A stretch of 9,555 nt of DNA from Coriobacteriaceae bacterium (GTDB lineage Bacteria; Actinomycetota; Coriobacteriia; Anaerosomatales; SLCP01). The notes under the pieces were generated by a model, which was not told the origin of the DNA, did not search any database, and was given only the letters and a program-made list of their open reading frames with translations. The stretch lies in NCBI GenBank assembly GCA_003563465.1, contig PWVH01000150.1, forward strand, positions 1 to 9,555. The letters run 5' to 3'. Each line of letters opens with the position of its first letter. Position 1 is the stretch's first letter. The translations under genes and the position numbers were made by a program. Positions 1-7,494 of this stretch are shown here, one piece after another.

Positions 1-16
1 CCCTCGTGGCTTTCAT
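1..16 (-). CDS. Start of an unknown gene running off the left edge (partial)
   Basis: On the minus strand an ATG at 16-14 opens a frame reading M-K-A-T-R before the window ends. It is preceded by a near-perfect Shine-Dalgarno, GAGGAGG, at 32-26 with nine bases of spacing. That is one of the best ribosome binding sites in the window and is the main reason for calling a gene. A terminator about 200 bases upstream on the same strand would separate it from lon, so it probably has its own promoter, though none was confidently identified. Five codons are too few to name a product, and a chance ATG behind a purine-rich run cannot be excluded. Confidence 0.4.
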
Positions 17-204
17 GGTTTCTCGCCTCCTCACTGCATAATCTCTATCTATTCCTGAATACAACTTGCCCGTTACTTCGTGATTGCTAACACTGGTTCG
101 TCGTTTCTACTAACTCCAATCCAGTGACTTGATTCTGGCTTCTCACCTTCCCTCGATTCCAGACCTCCGCATCTTGACGCGCCGGTCTCAAGCAACGGAG
201 CGAA

Positions 205-247
205 GAAGGAAACGAAAAGACCGGCTCGCCTGTGGACGGGCCGGTCT
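205..247 (-). terminator. Rho-independent terminator downstream of lon
   Basis: Bases 218-228 (AGACCGGCTCG) pair with 237-247 (CGGGCCGGTCT) to give an 11-bp GC-rich stem with one G-T wobble and an 8-base loop. Read on the minus strand, the stem is followed directly by a T-rich run (TTTTCGTTTCCTTCTT, about 217-202). That is the classic intrinsic terminator layout for transcripts moving leftward. It lies about 245 bases past the lon stop codon, so it would end the lon transcript unless an unseen leftward promoter lies in 248-490. Confidence 0.7.
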
Positions 248-490
248 CACCATTAGCTCCCCGCCGGCTATCCAGGTGACCGGACTTCTCTCGGCGGATC
301 AACGCTTCCCGCTCAAGGCCCCGGCAGAGACTGGACCCAACCATGAGGTTCTCAAGGACGCCGCCGTCCGCTTGCCTGACTCACCTATGCCCTGCTTCAA
401 GACGTCTTGGAGCGGAGTCCTATCCTTCATAGGCATGTGCGTGGAATGAGGGTATCGCGGTGATGGATTCGCCGGCCGCAAGAGGCTTAC
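248..490. other. Gene-free, hairpin-rich stretch between lon and its terminator
   Basis: No open frame here looks like a real protein: the overlapping frames have poor composition and no ribosome sites. Several short perfect inverted repeats occur in succession: AACC/GGTT at 339-350, GGACG/CGTCC at 356-369, a palindrome CAAGACGTCTTG at 398-409 extended by GCT/AGC at 394-396 and 411-413, and CCTAT/ATAGG at 419-433. It would be transcribed as the lon 3' untranslated region. It could hold a small RNA or be simple spacer; no known RNA family was recognised. Confidence 0.35.
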
Positions 491-2872
491 TCAGGAGCTC
501 GCAGGCGGTTTTCGCCCACGGTTCTTCAGCGCCGGCCGGCATCCCTTCACGAAGGCTTTCGTCAGCACCTCGTCCATGTTCGACACTGGGACTATCTTCA
601 GCTCCTCGCGTACGTGTTCGGGCATGAGATCGAGATCTCTGACGTTTTCCTTCGGAATCAAGACCGTAGTGATGCCTGCGCGGTGGGCAGCTAGCAGCTT
701 TTCCTTGAGACCTCCGACCTGAAGAACCCTTCCGCGAAGCGTTATCTCACCCGTCATCGCGATATCCCTTCTTACGGCGCAGCCCGTGAAAACGGACGCG
801 AGGGCCGCGGCCATAGTGATGCCGGCCGAAGGCCCGTCCTTGGGTATCGCTGCAGCCGGGACGTGTATGTGCATGTCCCACTTCTCTGCGAAATCCGCGG
901 GGATATCGAGTTCCACCGAGCGAGTGCGTATGTACGATACAGCGGCCTGCGCGGACTCCCGCATGACGTCACCTAGATGCCCGGTCAGGGTCAAGGTCCC
1001 TTTACCCGGCATCTTCGTGGCCTCTATGGTGATGACGTCTCCTCCAACCTCGGTCCACACGAGTCCGGTGGCCGCTCCCACTTCGTCATGTTCCTCGGCA
1101 AGCCCGAAGGAGAACTTCGGCGGACCGAGATACTTGTGCAGAGTCCGCTCGGTCACCCGGCTTTTGGACTTGCGTCCCTCGACCACCTTGCGCGCCACCT
1201 GTCTGCACACCATCGCGATGGTCCGCTCGAGATTGCGCACGCCAGCCTCTCGGGTGTAGCGGCGCACTATCTCTTTCAGTGCGCCCTCCGTGAACTCGAG
1301 CTTGCCTGGGGTGAGCCCGTGCTCTTTCAGTTGCTTGGGAATCAGATAATCCGTCGCTATGTGCAGCTTCTCGTCTTCCGTATATCCCGGGAAGTGGATG
1401 ACCTCCATCCGATCACGCAAGGCGGGAGGAATGGGGTCGAGCAGGTTCGCCGTAGTGATGAACATGACGTCGGAAAGATCGAAGGGAACCTCGAGATAGT
1501 GGTCTTGGAACGCATAGTTCTGTTCGGGGTCCAGCACCTCGAGTAGGGCAGATGTAGGATCGCCCCGAAAATCCATCCCTACCTTGTCGATCTCGTCCAT
1601 CATGAACACAGGGTTCTTGGTCCCTATCTGGCTGATCGACTGTACGATACGACCCGGCAAGGCGCCGACATAAGTGCGACGATGACCGCGTATCTCCGCT
1701 TCGTCCCTTACCCCGCCAAGCGATATGCGGATGAACTCGCGCCCGAGACTCCGAGCGATGGATCTGCCGATCGAGGTCTTGCCCACACCCGGAGGGCCCA
1801 CGAAGCACAAGATCGGCCCGCGCATGCGACCGGTGAGTTTGTGTACCGCCAAGTACTCAAGAATGCGCTCTTTGACTTTCTCCAGGCCGTAGTGATCCTC
1901 GTCGAGAATCCTCTGCGCGGCTTCCAGGTCGAGCTTCTCTTCGGATTCTTCAGCCCACGGCAGGCCTATGAGCCAATCTAGATAGGTTCGAATCACGCTG
2001 GTCTCGGCTGCGGCCGGAGGCATCTTCTCCAGCCGCCCGAGTTCTTTGAGCGCCTTTTCCTCCACAGGCTCGGGCATCGAGGCCTCGGCTATCTTCTCTT
2101 TGTACTCGTCGATCTCAGCCTGAACCTCATCTAGATGGCCGAGCTCCTGCTGAATGGCTTTCAGCTGCTCCCTGAGAAAATACTCCCGCTGGGTCTTGGT
2201 CATCTGTTCCTTGACGCGATCTTGAATCTTCGAGCCGATTTCTAGAATCTCGAGCTCCTTGCGAAGATAGGTTGCGGCGCGTTCAAGGCGATCCATGGGC
2301 TCGACGGCTTCGAGAATCTCTTGCTTCTCCTCGACCTTCAGGTTCAGGTGAAAGACCACGAAGTCGGCGAGGCGCCCAGGCTCTTCGATAGCCGAGGCCG
2401 CCATCAGAACCTCTTGCGGTATGGGCTTGCCCAGTTCTGAGGCGTGTTCGAAGTCGTGGATGAGAGCCCTCATGAGCGCTTCCGTCTCCATATCCACCTG
2501 CACGCTCTCATCGATGACCTCAACGCGCACGAGGAAGAACGGATCGGTCTGCAAGAATTCGAGAATTCGCATTCGCTTCTGGCCCTCGACAAGAGCCTTC
2601 GCAGTCCCATCGGGAAGCTTCAGTTCCTGCATTATCGAAGCCACGCAACCTATCTCGTAGACGTCCTCATGACCAGGATCCTGTGTCTCGGCGTCCTTCT
2701 GAGTGACGAGTGCGACCAGGTGCCCCTCACGCATCGACTCCTCGAGTGCGTTGATGGATCGCTCTCTACCCACGAACAGGGGCACCACGAGATTGGGAAA
2801 CAGGATGAGGTCCCTCAAAGGTATCAGCGGCAAGACCTCAGGTATCGATTGGGCTTGGCTCTGCTGGGACAT
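491..2872 (-). CDS. lon: ATP-dependent Lon protease (LonA type)
   Basis: Cytosolic AAA+ serine protease that unfolds and degrades damaged or short-lived proteins, normally as a hexamer. The 793 residues match full-length LonA. The order is the N-terminal LON substrate-binding domain (about 12-205, opening PLIPLRDLILFPN), a charged coiled-coil linker (about 205-290), the AAA+ module (about 300-590) and the protease domain (about 595-775). Walker A is GPPGVGKT at 359-366 and Walker B MMDEID at 424-429. The protease motif PKDGPSAG places the catalytic Ser at 682, and GGLKEK gives the partner Lys at about 725, the spacing seen in E. coli Lon. No membrane segment is present, which excludes LonB. 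A short basic tail (about 776-793) follows the protease domain. The ATG at 2872 follows an AAGGA-type site about 11 bases upstream. It is transcribed alone, divergently from the next gene. Confidence 0.97.
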   Translation of the reverse strand: MSQQSQAQSIPEVLPLIPLRDLILFPNLVVPLFVGRERSINALEESMREGHLVALVTQKDAETQDPGHEDVYEIGCVASIMQELKLPDGTAKALVEGQKRMRILEFLQTDPFFLVRVEVIDESVQVDMETEALMRALIHDFEHASELGKPIPQEVLMAASAIEEPGRLADFVVFHLNLKVEEKQEILEAVEPMDRLERAATYLRKELEILEIGSKIQDRVKEQMTKTQREYFLREQLKAIQQELGHLDEVQAEIDEYKEKIAEASMPEPVEEKALKELGRLEKMPPAAAETSVIRTYLDWLIGLPWAEESEEKLDLEAAQRILDEDHYGLEKVKERILEYLAVHKLTGRMRGPILCFVGPPGVGKTSIGRSIARSLGREFIRISLGGVRDEAEIRGHRRTYVGALPGRIVQSISQIGTKNPVFMMDEIDKVGMDFRGDPTSALLEVLDPEQNYAFQDHYLEVPFDLSDVMFITTANLLDPIPPALRDRMEVIHFPGYTEDEKLHIATDYLIPKQLKEHGLTPGKLEFTEGALKEIVRRYTREAGVRNLERTIAMVCRQVARKVVEGRKSKSRVTERTLHKYLGPPKFSFGLAEEHDEVGAATGLVWTEVGGDVITIEATKMPGKGTLTLTGHLGDVMRESAQAAVSYIRTRSVELDIPADFAEKWDMHIHVPAAAIPKDGPSAGITMAAALASVFTGCAVRRDIAMTGEITLRGRVLQVGGLKEKLLAAHRAGITTVLIPKENVRDLDLMPEHVREELKIVPVSNMDEVLTKAFVKGCRPALKNRGRKPPASS

Positions 2873-2998
2873 GGCGACTTGGTTCCTTTCCTGGTGGCCG
2901 TGCGATAATCATTCTGCCCTAATCTTCCACACGATACACGCCGGTCCCTACCTCTTGCCGCTGGCAAGCGCGAGACACGATACCCTGGAGTTCGCCTG
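2873..2998. promoter_or_regulatory. Divergent promoter region between lon and the surface-protein operon
   Basis: This 126-bp gap must contain the start signals for both lon (leftward) and the rightward gene series. It holds a perfect inverted repeat CTTGCC-GCT-GGCAAG at 2954-2968, overlapped by a second symmetry, CGCT-N4-AGCG, at 2959-2970. The 9-mer ACACGATAC occurs at 2929-2937 and again at 2975-2983. A plausible extended -10 (TGC then GATAAT, 2901-2909) lies on the plus strand. TTGCCG at 2956-2961 sits 17 bases before a weak GATACC (2979-2984), which could be an alternative rightward promoter overlapping the palindrome. Assignment of exact promoters is uncertain; the palindrome is the best operator candidate. 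Confidence 0.45.
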
Positions 2999-4999
2999 AT
3001 GTCCGTCCACTTCAATACAGCACGGCTGGCATGTCGAGCTTCACTTGCCGCGATGGTCACGGTCGCTCTGCTCGCCGGTCTGGCCCACGTCACTGCAGAC
3101 GCGAAAGCCACACCGACGCGGGCATCAACCACCCGAATCCAAGAGTCCGCCGGCACACAAAAGGTCGCAGTCGACCCGGGCCCGGTGTCCGTGCCCTCGA
3201 ACGGCGCATTCCGAATCGGAGTGGAAGTGCAGGTCGAAGAACCGACACCGTACCTCGAGATGAGATTGCAGATCCACCGACCGACCGGCCGCCTGCTGTT
3301 CCAGCGCACAGAGGTGCGCAACCAGGTGGAGACCGGCACCGTGAGCGCGGAGTTCTCTCGAGAACTCGCCGACCTCGAACTGGCGCCGGCGGCCTACCCC
3401 TTCGAGGTGAGAGTGCGCACCGAAGTCGGCGAGCCACGCGAGCAGAAGGTTTCGGGGGCACTTCTCATACATGCGCCTGAACCCACCGTGGCACCGGTAG
3501 CTTTGGTCGTGCGGCTAATCTCAATCCCTGGCTTCGACCCCCAGGGGCATTTCGTGACCGATCCTGCAAGCTCGACCGCTGCCATCGACGAGGTCGAGGC
3601 GCTCGCACAGGCTGTCTTGGCTGACTCTTCGCTTCGAATGACGCTGGCTGTCGCACCGATGGTGCTCGACGAGTGGATGCGTGTATCGGACGGCTATCAA
3701 CTCGTAGGCCCTGAGGGACTGACCGAAGTCGACGCCGGCGAAGAACTGCCGAGACGTTACTCAGAGGTTCTCGAACTGCTGAGAGACGCCGTGAGCACCG
3801 GTCGACTCGAGTTGCTAGACGTCCCTTACGCCGATCCCGACATCGACGCTTTGGAATCGACACGGCCGATCGACGATCTCGATGGGCACTACACTCGGGG
3901 CACTTCTACGTATCTTTCCTCCTTGGGAACCACTCCCTCGGCAGGTACCGCTCTAGCTGCGGACAAGGCCACCGCTGCAACGCTTTCGATCGTCGAACAA
4001 AGAGGCGCATCCTACATCCTGCTCGGTTCCGAACACCTCAGTAGCGAGGACACGACTCCTCCGGGCGGCGTATACGACCTGGATGGCAACACATTGACCG
4101 GACTCGTCATCAACCACGAGACAAGTGAGTCGCTCGCCTCCGAGGACGTATCGGCAGCTGTCCGGCTTCTGTTCGAGCACGCGGTCTCCGAAGAAGCGAC
4201 AATCCCAACCATAGCGCTCGTGGAGGCCGGGCCGGGCCGCGAAGGCTCGGTCGACAGTGCCCTCGCCTTCTTGTCGACCCTCGAACAGGTCCCCTGGGCA
4301 GAAGCCCTGAATGCGTACGCGGTGGCCACGATGCCCGCGAACGGCACGCTGATTCCTCCGGCGCGCACCGAGGCCGCCCCCTCGGCACCTCCGCGATACT
4401 GGCAGGAGGTCGCCGAGGCACGGCGGTACGCGGATGCGCTTCTCTCTGCGGCCGGAGCTAACGACTCGGACGCCCAGGCGGTCACCGAGGCCTCTTTGAT
4501 CGCACAGAGCGCATACTGGGCGGGTCCTGACGGGCGATGGAGCATGGCCGACCGAGGCCGATCCTTCGCTCACGCCTCCACTCGTCACGCTCGCAGTTTC
4601 TTAGACGAGGTTTCCATCACCGCAAAGGACGTCACGCTTGCAGGTCCCCGCGGAGAGGTTCCGTTAAGCATCACGAACGATTCCCCTAAGACCCTCGACG
4701 TGACCCTCAAGGTACGAACGGACGATATCTATCTTGCCCAGGAGCCCTCTGCGCCGATAACACTTCGTAGACAAGAGAACCTCCACACGCTATCGGTGGA
4801 CCTGCAGTCGGCGCTCTCCGGGCGCTTGGATGTCGAGGTCTGGGCAGACGAGATACTGCTCGACTCGGACACCATCGTGGTGAGAGCATCGTACCTGGAC
4901 CGTCTGGCGGTCATCGGCGGAGTGGTGCTTCTCTTGCTCGGACTGCTCTTCTACATCAGACGCAGGGTCAGCTCGGCGGATGCTGATAAGATGCCCTAG
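2999..4999 (+). CDS. Secreted, C-terminally membrane-anchored surface protein, DUF6049-like
   Basis: Function unknown. Of 666 residues, 1-35 form a Sec signal peptide (basic start, hydrophobic core at about 14-30, likely cleavage after ADA at 35). The tail has one transmembrane helix (about 636-651) followed by a YIRRRV stop-transfer, so nearly the whole protein faces outward. Residues about 55-160 look beta-rich (Ig-like). Residues about 165-470 alternate strands and helices and carry PYADPD at 276-281. About 600-630 is another beta domain. The mature part has no cysteine. This layout, including the DGYQL and PYADPD stretches, resembles the actinobacterial DUF6049 family, whose middle part recalls polysaccharide-deacetylase or glycosidase barrels; that is recognition from memory, not a search. 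ATG 2999 has GGAG at 2987-2990, eight bases upstream. First gene of the probable operon. Confidence 0.85.
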   Translation: MSVHFNTARLACRASLAAMVTVALLAGLAHVTADAKATPTRASTTRIQESAGTQKVAVDPGPVSVPSNGAFRIGVEVQVEEPTPYLEMRLQIHRPTGRLLFQRTEVRNQVETGTVSAEFSRELADLELAPAAYPFEVRVRTEVGEPREQKVSGALLIHAPEPTVAPVALVVRLISIPGFDPQGHFVTDPASSTAAIDEVEALAQAVLADSSLRMTLAVAPMVLDEWMRVSDGYQLVGPEGLTEVDAGEELPRRYSEVLELLRDAVSTGRLELLDVPYADPDIDALESTRPIDDLDGHYTRGTSTYLSSLGTTPSAGTALAADKATAATLSIVEQRGASYILLGSEHLSSEDTTPPGGVYDLDGNTLTGLVINHETSESLASEDVSAAVRLLFEHAVSEEATIPTIALVEAGPGREGSVDSALAFLSTLEQVPWAEALNAYAVATMPANGTLIPPARTEAAPSAPPRYWQEVAEARRYADALLSAAGANDSDAQAVTEASLIAQSAYWAGPDGRWSMADRGRSFAHASTRHARSFLDEVSITAKDVTLAGPRGEVPLSITNDSPKTLDVTLKVRTDDIYLAQEPSAPITLRRQENLHTLSVDLQSALSGRLDVEVWADEILLDSDTIVVRASYLDRLAVIGGVVLLLLGLLFYIRRRVSSADADKMP

Positions 5000-5030
5000 T
5001 ACGACTAGAAGAAGAATCGGGTGACCGAAG

Positions 5031-5387
5031 ATGAAGAAATTCCTGATCGTCATCGTAATCGCGGCAGTGGCCGTCGTCTTCCTGAACGATGTAGGAATCT
5101 TCGTCAACACGCGCCGCAATCTAATCGAGGCTACACGAGAAGCGGCGGAGACGGCAGCAGGAGTCGGAGGTACCCGTGACGATGCTGCCCGTGTCGCAGC
5201 AGACAGGGCAGCAGAGCGTGGCATCACGGTCTACCTTTACGACCAAGATGAAACCCAAGTGGAGGTCTGGACGAAGGTCGACCTTGACGGCACCTGGGTG
5301 TACGGATTGCTGTCAGCACTTGTCGAAGGCCGTGCCCAGGGAGAGTCGCCCGTCCTGATGCACTACGAGACGCACCCGCGCCGTTGA
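5031..5387 (+). CDS. Small single-pass membrane protein, pilin/TadE-like layout
   Basis: The 118-residue protein starts with MKK and a hydrophobic helix (about 4-19), then a short polar turn, an alanine- and charge-rich amphipathic helix (about 27-63) and a beta-like C-terminal part ending in PRR. A leading transmembrane helix followed by residues such as TRRNLIEATREAAETAAG recalls TadE/TadF minor pseudopilins and Flp-pilus-associated proteins, where the helix continues from membrane to exterior. No TadE family signature can be proven by eye and there are no other pilus genes in the window, so the call is structural only. The start ATG has only a weak purine-rich site upstream (GAAG right beside it, GAAGAAG further up). 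It lies 31 bases after the surface protein gene and is probably cotranscribed with it. Confidence 0.75.
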   Translation: MKKFLIVIVIAAVAVVFLNDVGIFVNTRRNLIEATREAAETAAGVGGTRDDAARVAADRAAERGITVYLYDQDETQVEVWTKVDLDGTWVYGLLSALVEGRAQGESPVLMHYETHPRR

Positions 5388-5410
5388 GACACGGAGGATC
5401 CTCCCGAATC

Positions 5411-6526
5411 ATGAACACGATCGTCCTCGACACGAACGTGCTGCTTGCAGACTCAGACGCTTTGCTGTCCTTTCCTGATTCCGAGATAGTCATCCCCGAG
5501 ACGGTCCTAGGCGAACTGGACAAGCTCAAGACATCACGCGCCGATCCCGACCTGCGCTTCAGAGGCCGTGAGGTCTCCCGGATGTTGTTCGAGCTCTCCG
5601 AACAGGGCAGTCTCATCGAGGGTGTCGATCTCCCGGACGGCGGACGACTGCGCGTGGTGCCGCTCGATGCCGATATAGAACTCCCCGAGGGGCTTTCCAC
5701 CCGCAATGCTGATGACCGCATCCTGGCGGTCGCCGTGCAGCTCTGCCGATCCGAGTGCCCCGAAGGCGTGAAGATCGTCACCAACGATCTCAACATGCTC
5801 CTGAAAGCACAGACGTTCGGCCTCGAGGTCGAGCGCCACTCCGACGGTCCAGACGGCGGATTCGCTAAACGCTACATAATCAGGCCTTTCCAACGCTACC
5901 GTATTCCGCTAGGCATACTCTCCGTATCGTTGGCCGTCTTTGCCGCGATATTCTGGCTCACTTTGTGGGGACCCGGAAGCCACAGCATCGGACAGACGGT
6001 TGTGCCGACAGAGTTCAGAGACCAGTTGCCGACCGATCAGCAGCGGATTCTCGATTACTTGACTGCCCTCGACCAGAACGAGGCGGACCTTGACGCGAGG
6101 TTGTCGCTAGCCAATCTCTACTACAATCTGAGACTCAGGACCGGCGACACCCGGTACGCAATGCTGGCGATCAGGCATTATGAGCGATACCTGGAAACGA
6201 GACCCGATGTTGTCGACGTGCGGGCCGACATGGCGGCGTCGTACTTCTACGCCGGACAGACCGATCAGGCCATACAGGAGGCGCTGCGCGTGCTCGAACA
6301 AGAGCCCGATCACATCCAGGCCAACTACAACCTCGGTATCTTCTACTGGCGGGGTCGCCAAGACTATCCGGCTGCGGCCACCCAGTTCAGTAGGGTGGTG
6401 GAACTGACGAGTTCCGGCGATGAGCGCATGCAAGCGATCAACCGCGACGCCTCCAACGCCCTGGAACAGATAAGGCAAGAAGCTGCCGAAGCTGGTGAGC
6501 CTCTTATCGACGAGGGGATCTTCTAG
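5411..6526 (+). CDS. PIN domain-transmembrane-TPR fusion protein
   Basis: A 371-residue protein of unusual architecture. Residues 1-140 are a PIN nuclease-fold domain most like the N-terminal part of PhoH2/YlaK proteins (VLDTNVLL, VIPETVLGELDKLK, GGRLRVV, DDRILAVA, VTNDLNMLLKA). The expected acidic residues are present: D7, E35, D101/D102 and D126, so metal-dependent RNase activity is possible. A basic stretch (RPFQRYR, 158-164) precedes one transmembrane helix (about 166-187). By the positive-inside rule this puts PIN in the cytoplasm and the rest outside. Residues about 223-335 form about three TPR repeats. The PhoH ATPase domain normally behind such a PIN is absent. ATG 5411 is chosen because GGAGGA at 5393-5398 precedes it; the TTG at 5384 overlaps the upstream stop and lacks a site. 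It is followed after one base by trxB. Confidence 0.88.
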   Translation: MNTIVLDTNVLLADSDALLSFPDSEIVIPETVLGELDKLKTSRADPDLRFRGREVSRMLFELSEQGSLIEGVDLPDGGRLRVVPLDADIELPEGLSTRNADDRILAVAVQLCRSECPEGVKIVTNDLNMLLKAQTFGLEVERHSDGPDGGFAKRYIIRPFQRYRIPLGILSVSLAVFAAIFWLTLWGPGSHSIGQTVVPTEFRDQLPTDQQRILDYLTALDQNEADLDARLSLANLYYNLRLRTGDTRYAMLAIRHYERYLETRPDVVDVRADMAASYFYAGQTDQAIQEALRVLEQEPDHIQANYNLGIFYWRGRQDYPAAATQFSRVVELTSSGDERMQAINRDASNALEQIRQEAAEAGEPLIDEGIF

Positions 6527-6527
6527 C

Positions 6528-7466
6528 ATGCAAGCGATCGACATCGCGATCATCGGCGCAGGTCCCGCAGGCCTTGCGGCCGCGCTCTACGCTTCTCGGG
6601 CACGCGCCAAGACCGTCGTGTTCGAGCGTGGGATACCCGGTGGCCAGATCGTCACAACCGACTGGATCGAGAACTATCCTGGCTTTCCCAAGGGACTGTC
6701 CGGCCAGGAGCTAGGCGACCTCATGCTTGCTCAGGCCGAGGAGTTCGGGGCGGAGATCAAGCCATTCACGAACGTCGAGTCCATCAGGCCCGAAGGCAGT
6801 GACTTCGCCATCTCCACCGACGAAGGAGAGGAGCATCTGGCAAGAGCGGTCATCATCGCCACCGGCGCAGTGCCCAAGAAGCTCGGCGTACCGGGCGAGG
6901 CAGAGTACACTGGCCGAGGAGTGTCCTGGTGCGCCACTTGCGACGGCGCGCTCTACAAAGACAAGACGGTGTGCGTGGTCGGGGGAGGCGATGCGGCAGT
7001 GGAAGAAGCCATGTTCCTCAGCAAGTTCGCGAGCCGCGTCCATTTGATCCACCGTCGCGACGAGCTGCGAGCTACCAAGTGCATACAGGAGCGCTGCTTC
7101 GACAACGATAAGATAGAGCTTCAGTGGAGTCGCATCCTCTCCGAGATCAAAGGCGACGGAAGAAGGGTCACCGCCGTACGACTGGCTTCAACCTCGGGAT
7201 CAGAGGACATTGTGCTTCCTGTCGAAGGTGTGTTCATCTTTGTAGGTATCGACCCTTTGAATGCATTGGCAACCGACCTTGTCGACCTGAACGAGAAAGG
7301 GTACATCAAGATAGACCACGAAGGACGAACGTCTTGCCCGGGCGTGTTCGCTGCTGGTGATGTCACCGATTCAGAGCTGAAACAGGTGATCACGGCGGCT
7401 GCAAAGGGTGCATCGGCAGCATTCGAAGCGCTCCACTATGTAGATGAGAAGGTCTGTCCCATCTGA
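6528..7466 (+). CDS. trxB: Thioredoxin reductase (NADPH)
   Basis: FAD enzyme that passes electrons from NADPH to thioredoxin in the cytoplasm. The 312 residues fit the low-molecular-weight bacterial family. An FAD-binding GAGPAG lies at 10-15, the redox-active CATC at 135-138 with the flanking SWCATCDG pattern, an NADPH-binding GGGDAA at 152-157, HRRDELR at 175-181 (the basic residues that select NADPH) and the C-terminal FAD motif GVFAAGDV. A cysteine sits three residues from the end (VCPI), not a known catalytic position. ATG 6528 is preferred over the GTG at 6495 because GAGGGG lies at 6512-6517, ten bases upstream, and the protein then begins as family members do. It starts one base after the PIN-TPR stop, so translational coupling is likely, and trxA follows. 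Confidence 0.97.
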   Translation: MQAIDIAIIGAGPAGLAAALYASRARAKTVVFERGIPGGQIVTTDWIENYPGFPKGLSGQELGDLMLAQAEEFGAEIKPFTNVESIRPEGSDFAISTDEGEEHLARAVIIATGAVPKKLGVPGEAEYTGRGVSWCATCDGALYKDKTVCVVGGGDAAVEEAMFLSKFASRVHLIHRRDELRATKCIQERCFDNDKIELQWSRILSEIKGDGRRVTAVRLASTSGSEDIVLPVEGVFIFVGIDPLNALATDLVDLNEKGYIKIDHEGRTSCPGVFAAGDVTDSELKQVITAAAKGASAAFEALHYVDEKVCPI

Positions 7467-7494
7467 TGAAGGTCTTTCGAAAGGAGACAAGGTG

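Noticed and set aside
218..300. Possible T-box or other riboswitch leader on the minus strand, from TGGTGAGACC next to a terminator
   Set aside because: The T-box core UGGNACCGCG is not matched (extra bases interrupt it) and no Stem I specifier layout was found. Cobalamin, TPP, glycine and cyclic-dinucleotide cores also do not fit.
129..449. Plus-strand 106-codon frame, and overlapping minus-strand frames at 87-344 and 299-481
   Set aside because: No ribosome site, scrambled-looking composition rich in Arg, Ser and Pro, mutual overlap, and overlap with hairpins and a terminator.
786..1546. Long plus-strand frames opposite lon (786-1259, 977-1546)
   Set aside because: Antisense shadows of a confidently identified gene; no recognisable domains.
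3953..4588. Minus-strand 211-codon frame opposite the surface protein gene
   Set aside because: Arg/Gly-rich shadow frame with no family features, fully overlapping a gene with a signal peptide, anchor and ribosome site.
4996..5008. Inverted repeat CTAGT-ACG-ACTAG at the end of the surface protein gene
   Set aside because: Five AT-containing pairs with no T-run after it; too weak to be a terminator within an apparent operon.
5384..5410. TTG start for the PIN-TPR protein overlapping the upstream stop (TTGA)
   Set aside because: The GGAGGA site lies downstream of this TTG, and the PIN domain begins exactly at the ATG at 5411.
6495..6527. GTG start giving trxB an 11-residue extension
   Set aside because: It overlaps the upstream gene, lacks a ribosome site, and adds residues not typical before the FAD motif.
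7444..7494. ATG at 7444 as the trxA start
   Set aside because: It lies within the trxB coding region and adds 17 unusual residues; the AAGGAG site points to ATG 7495.
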